DNA of 64,000 bases from Butyrivibrio sp. (GTDB lineage Bacteria > Bacillota > Clostridia > Lachnospirales > Lachnospiraceae), in assembly GCA_016291375.1 (NCBI GenBank), contig JAEEXE010000001.1, positions 1-64,000 on the forward strand, given 5' to 3'. Every line of letters begins with the position of its first letter. The stretch's first letter is position 1. Under the pieces are notes generated by a model. It had not been told where the DNA came from. It searched no databases and saw nothing but the letters and a program-made list of their open reading frames with translations. The translations under genes were made by a program, and so were the position numbers. This document shows positions 61,057 to 64,000 of this stretch, piece after piece.

Positions 61057-62880
61057 TTACTCAACCGTAACAACCTTAGCGAGGTTTCTCGGCTTATCAA
61101 CGTCAAAGCCCTTGGTGTAGGATGTGTAATATGCGATGAGCTGCATTACAACAGCCGCAGGGAACGGCATGAACATATCGCTCATCTCGGGAAGGATAAA
61201 TGTGTCATCCTCGGGGATGTTCATATCCTTGTAGAGAGACTCTTTTGTAATAAGGATCATGCTGGCACCACGTGACTGCACCTCTCTGATATTGGAGTAT
61301 TCCTTTGATGCAAGTAAGCTCTGAGTTACAAGAGCAACTACAGGCACTCCGTCTGTGATAAGTGCGATCGTTCCGTGCTTAAGCTCACCTGAAGCATATG
61401 CCTCTGAATGAACATATGAGATCTCTTTTAATTTAAGCGATCCCTCAAGAAGAAGTGAGTAATCAAGGCCTCTACCGATCATGAATGCATTATCTGCGTG
61501 AAGGAATTTGTTTGTCATCTTCTTTACAAATTCTTTTTTCTCTAAGATCTCCTCGATAGCATCGGGAACAGTCATAAGTTCATCAAGGTAAGCCTTCATC
61601 TCTTCGGGCTCGAGCATACCGTTAAGTCTTGCGGTATGAATGGCAAGCAGATAGAATATCGAAATCTGGCTTGTAAATGCCTTGGTACTTGCAACCGCAA
61701 TCTCAGGACCTGCCTGTGTATAAATGCAATAATCACTGTTATCGGCAATTGTAGATCCCTTTACATTAACTATAGAAAGAACCTTGGCGCCTCTCTTCTT
61801 GGCATACTTGATAGCCTCGAGAGTATCGATTGTCTCACCTGACTGAGAAACGGCGATAACAAGAGTTCCGGGCTTGATAACAGGATTGGTATAAGTAAAT
61901 TCGGATGCAACCGCAACATCGGTGTGGATGTTAGCAAGTGTATGGAAGAGCTGCTGTCCGATAAGTCCCGCATGCATAGCAGTTCCGCAGGCGATAACGA
62001 TAATATTCTGATTTTCTCTGAAAAGAGAATGAGGAATACCCTCAGCTGTAAATGTTGTTCTTCCGTCTACTATATGAGGCATGATAGTGTCTCTGATAGC
62101 GTCGGGCTGCTCGTGGATCTCTTTTTCCATATAAAAAGCGTATCCGCCTTTTCCGCCACGACTGGTATCCCAGTCGATAGTCATAAGCTGAAGAGGTACC
62201 TCGTGCTTCTTCTCATCGTGTACCACGATACCCTTGGATGAAAGGCATGCGATGTGATACTCGGGAAGGAAAGCGTACTCCTTGGCGTGAACACCGAGAG
62301 CCGCAACGTCAGATGCAAGCATAGCGCCGTGCTCGGTCATGGCAACAACGATAGGGCTTACGTTACGAGCCGCATAGATCTTGCCGGGCTGATCCGCAAA
62401 AAGAACCGCAAAAGCAAATGTTCCCTTTAAAACGCTGATCGTTGATCTGATAGCCTTCTCTGCATCTCCGTCATAGAAGTGATCCATGATCGCAGCAGCT
62501 ACCTCTGTATCTGTCTCTGAAACGAGCTTATCCTTAAGATCGTACTCTTTAATAAGCTCCTTGTAGTTCTCTATGATTCCGTTATGTACGAGAGTTACTC
62601 TGCCCTGATTGTGAGGGTGAGCATTGGCATCGCTAACGCCGCCGTGAGTAGCCCAACGTGTATGTCCGATACCTGCGCATGCCTCTTCCGTATCTCCGGC
62701 AGTGATCTCTCTTAACTTGGATACACGGCCCGCAACCTTCTTAACGAAAGGCGCATCAGCCTCACCGGGGAAAAGAGCTATTCCCGCACTGTCATATCCT
62801 CTGTATTCCAAAAGTTCAAGTGAATCAAGAAGTATCTCTTTGGTACTTCTCTTACCAATATAACCGATAATTCCGCACAT
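61057..62880 (-). CDS. glmS: Glutamine-fructose-6-phosphate aminotransferase
   Basis: A 607-residue GlmS that makes glucosamine-6-phosphate from fructose-6-phosphate and glutamine for cell-wall amino sugars. Cys2 of MCGIIGYIGKR is the glutaminase nucleophile; HTRWATHGGV and HNGIIENY follow. Two SIS domains make the C-terminal half, with the sugar-site ACGTAMHAG, SQSGETIDT and the terminal PRNLAKVVTVE. The 109-base upstream region is too short for, and lacks, a glmS ribozyme. Works opposite to NagB encoded at 35905. Confidence 0.96.
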   Translation of the reverse strand: MCGIIGYIGKRSTKEILLDSLELLEYRGYDSAGIALFPGEADAPFVKKVAGRVSKLREITAGDTEEACAGIGHTRWATHGGVSDANAHPHNQGRVTLVHNGIIENYKELIKEYDLKDKLVSETDTEVAAAIMDHFYDGDAEKAIRSTISVLKGTFAFAVLFADQPGKIYAARNVSPIVVAMTEHGAMLASDVAALGVHAKEYAFLPEYHIACLSSKGIVVHDEKKHEVPLQLMTIDWDTSRGGKGGYAFYMEKEIHEQPDAIRDTIMPHIVDGRTTFTAEGIPHSLFRENQNIIVIACGTAMHAGLIGQQLFHTLANIHTDVAVASEFTYTNPVIKPGTLVIAVSQSGETIDTLEAIKYAKKRGAKVLSIVNVKGSTIADNSDYCIYTQAGPEIAVASTKAFTSQISIFYLLAIHTARLNGMLEPEEMKAYLDELMTVPDAIEEILEKKEFVKKMTNKFLHADNAFMIGRGLDYSLLLEGSLKLKEISYVHSEAYASGELKHGTIALITDGVPVVALVTQSLLASKEYSNIREVQSRGASMILITKESLYKDMNIPEDDTFILPEMSDMFMPFPAAVVMQLIAYYTSYTKGFDVDKPRNLAKVVTVE

Positions 62881-62989
62881 AATATCTCCTATTCGATTAC
62901 CTTTTATTCAACTGATTTATTATAAAAGTTTGTTACTTTACAGTCAAATTTGACATCAAAATGATCATCATGTAAAATGCATAGGAATT

Positions 62990-63955
62990 ATGGAATTTAA
63001 TGTTATGAAGAAAAAAACTATCGAAAAAACAAACAACTTAATAGTGAAAAGCCCCTTTGTAGCAGCATTTGCCATGATATTCGCTTTAGGATTTCTGGCA
63101 AGCGGAACAGTATGTATTGCAGAAGAAAACCCTGACACCGCTTCCGAAGTTGCACCGGCTCCCTTAGAGGTAGCCGCACCTGAAACGAACCCTGAAGGAC
63201 AGCCACAGCCTGAAGATGCAGCAGCTTATGCAGTATCTACTCCTTTTGCGGTCACTAAATTTGAAACTCCCGTTACCATGTACGTCACCGAGACAATCAA
63301 CGTACGCGACGGAGCGGGTACAGAATACAATCCGATCGGTAAACTCGGTTGGGGTAATTGTGTTTCTGTTACCGGAACAACCGACAACGGTTGGTATGAG
63401 ATTGATTACAACGGCACTGTTGCATATATAATAAGTAATTACGTGTCACAGGATATTCCCGGTATCCCATATCTTTTTGTGGGTGATTCAAGAACAGTAC
63501 AGCTTCAGATGGCTGTAGGTTCCAATGAAAAAGCTTATGTAGCCAAGGTCGGCGAGGGCTACTACTGGTTTAAGAACACAGCAATGCCTCAGATTCAGGC
63601 AAGCGCCGGCGCGGGCACAACAATGGTCATCAACTTCGGTGTCAATGACCTTGCCAACGCTTCCAAGTACATCAAGCTTGTAAACAGCAACATTGATGCA
63701 TGGGAAGCACAGGGTATTACGGTTTACTACGCTGCGGTAACTCCCGTAGGCGACTGCTCTACAGTATCTAACGATCAGATCGAGAAATTCAATGCAAGGC
63801 TTCAGGCAGAGCTTGATCCTCGTATCAAGTGGATCGATGGATATTCATTCCTTAAGCAGAACGGATTCTCTGCTTCAGACGGGCTTCATTACAACCGTTC
63901 AACTTACAAGAACCTTTATTCTTACTACATGTCAGTAATAGGAACAGACGTATAA
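62990..63955 (+). CDS. Secreted SH3b-SGNH hydrolase family protein
   Basis: About 321 residues. A signal peptide (FVAAFAMIFALGFLASG) is followed by a Pro/Ala/Glu linker, an SH3b domain (MYVTETINVRDGAGTEYNPI, about residues 96-150) and an SGNH/GDSL esterase-like domain with nucleophile Ser in FVGDSRTVQ, oxyanion block NFGVNDLAN and C-terminal Asp-His in DGLHYNRSTY. SH3b domains bind cell wall peptides, so a cell-wall O-acetyl esterase is a reasonable guess. ATG at 62990 follows TAGGA; an ATG five codons later is possible. Ends at a good terminator. Confidence 0.87.
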   Translation: MEFNVMKKKTIEKTNNLIVKSPFVAAFAMIFALGFLASGTVCIAEENPDTASEVAPAPLEVAAPETNPEGQPQPEDAAAYAVSTPFAVTKFETPVTMYVTETINVRDGAGTEYNPIGKLGWGNCVSVTGTTDNGWYEIDYNGTVAYIISNYVSQDIPGIPYLFVGDSRTVQLQMAVGSNEKAYVAKVGEGYYWFKNTAMPQIQASAGAGTTMVINFGVNDLANASKYIKLVNSNIDAWEAQGITVYYAAVTPVGDCSTVSNDQIEKFNARLQAELDPRIKWIDGYSFLKQNGFSASDGLHYNRSTYKNLYSYYMSVIGTDV

Positions 63956-63960
63956 AATGA

Positions 63961-63994
63961 TGGGTGGACCAAAGCTTACGGTCCACCCATTTTT
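63961..63994 (+). terminator. Terminator of the SH3b-SGNH gene
   Basis: TGGGTGGACC and GGTCCACCCA form a 10-bp stem with a 9-base loop, followed by five T on the plus strand. Confidence 0.88.
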
Positions 63995-64000
63995 CAATTG

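Noticed and set aside
62881-62989. glmS ribozyme
   Set aside because: Only about 109 bases before the divergent gene, AT-rich, with none of the ribozyme's conserved core.

Overview
The window looks like a chromosomal segment of a low-to-mid-GC Gram-positive anaerobe of the Lachnospiraceae, most like Butyrivibrio or its relatives. The evidence is the gene content: many cytosolic glycoside hydrolases, CUT1 sugar ABC transport, a pyrophosphate-type phosphofructokinase, and purine synthesis split into a PurO-like cyclohydrolase and a transformylase-only PurH behind a ZTP riboswitch. AGGAGG ribosome sites are strong and lipoprotein signals are Firmicute-like. No rRNA, tRNA, CRISPR array, phage or insertion sequence was seen.

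Layout. 1-3148: GH2 and GH1 glycosidases (GH1 runs off the left edge). 3442-5734: purO-purH with promoter, ZTP aptamer and terminator. 5764-17435: a divergent sugar/polyol locus. The minus arm carries a dehydrogenase, a solute-binding protein, two permeases, two unlike ATPases, a 37-residue membrane peptide and an inositol-phosphatase-like enzyme. The plus arm carries an UlaE/SgbU-like 3-epimerase, a LyxK-like kinase and a ROK repressor. Together they suggest import and oxidation of a pentitol to L-xylulose, phosphorylation and epimerisation. 17502-21797: a siderophore/cobalamin-type ABC importer with a trailing lipoprotein and membrane protein. 22010-25709: GH5, GH13 and a CE2-like esterase. 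25839-34728: a TetR regulator, a MacB-like ABC pair, and an MMPL transporter paired with a very unusual lipoprotein.

34771-42420: nagB-nagA, an SDR enzyme, a MetE-like enzyme, glycogen phosphorylase with twin LacI-type operators, and a LacI regulator. 42620-45763: an ABC exporter and a MATE pump, preceded by three 33-nt inverted repeats spaced at exactly 84 bp. 46255-48201: an Ala/Glu/Pro-rich protein with about eight copies of a short D-[IVM]-D-A-[ML]-[ML]-A-A motif.

48456-56096 is the most unusual part and is AT-rich. An AgrC-like kinase and a LytTR regulator sit at the end of an operon that begins with a stand-alone, active-site-degenerate, cyclase-less LanM-type dehydratase domain. A second operon encodes two small membrane proteins and an ABC-2 transporter. 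The two operons start at near-duplicate promoters carrying direct repeats of TTGTCGTTC just upstream of the -35. I read this as a peptide- or stress-sensing circuit of lantibiotic-immunity type in which the modifying enzyme has been repurposed; that is inference.

56188-63955: pfp, a secreted CAP-domain protein, a methyl-accepting chemotaxis protein, glmS, and a secreted SH3-SGNH protein. Starts were moved inward for several genes (purO, the FtsX partner ATPase, nagB, lacI, the MCP and others) where a ribosome site supports an internal ATG.
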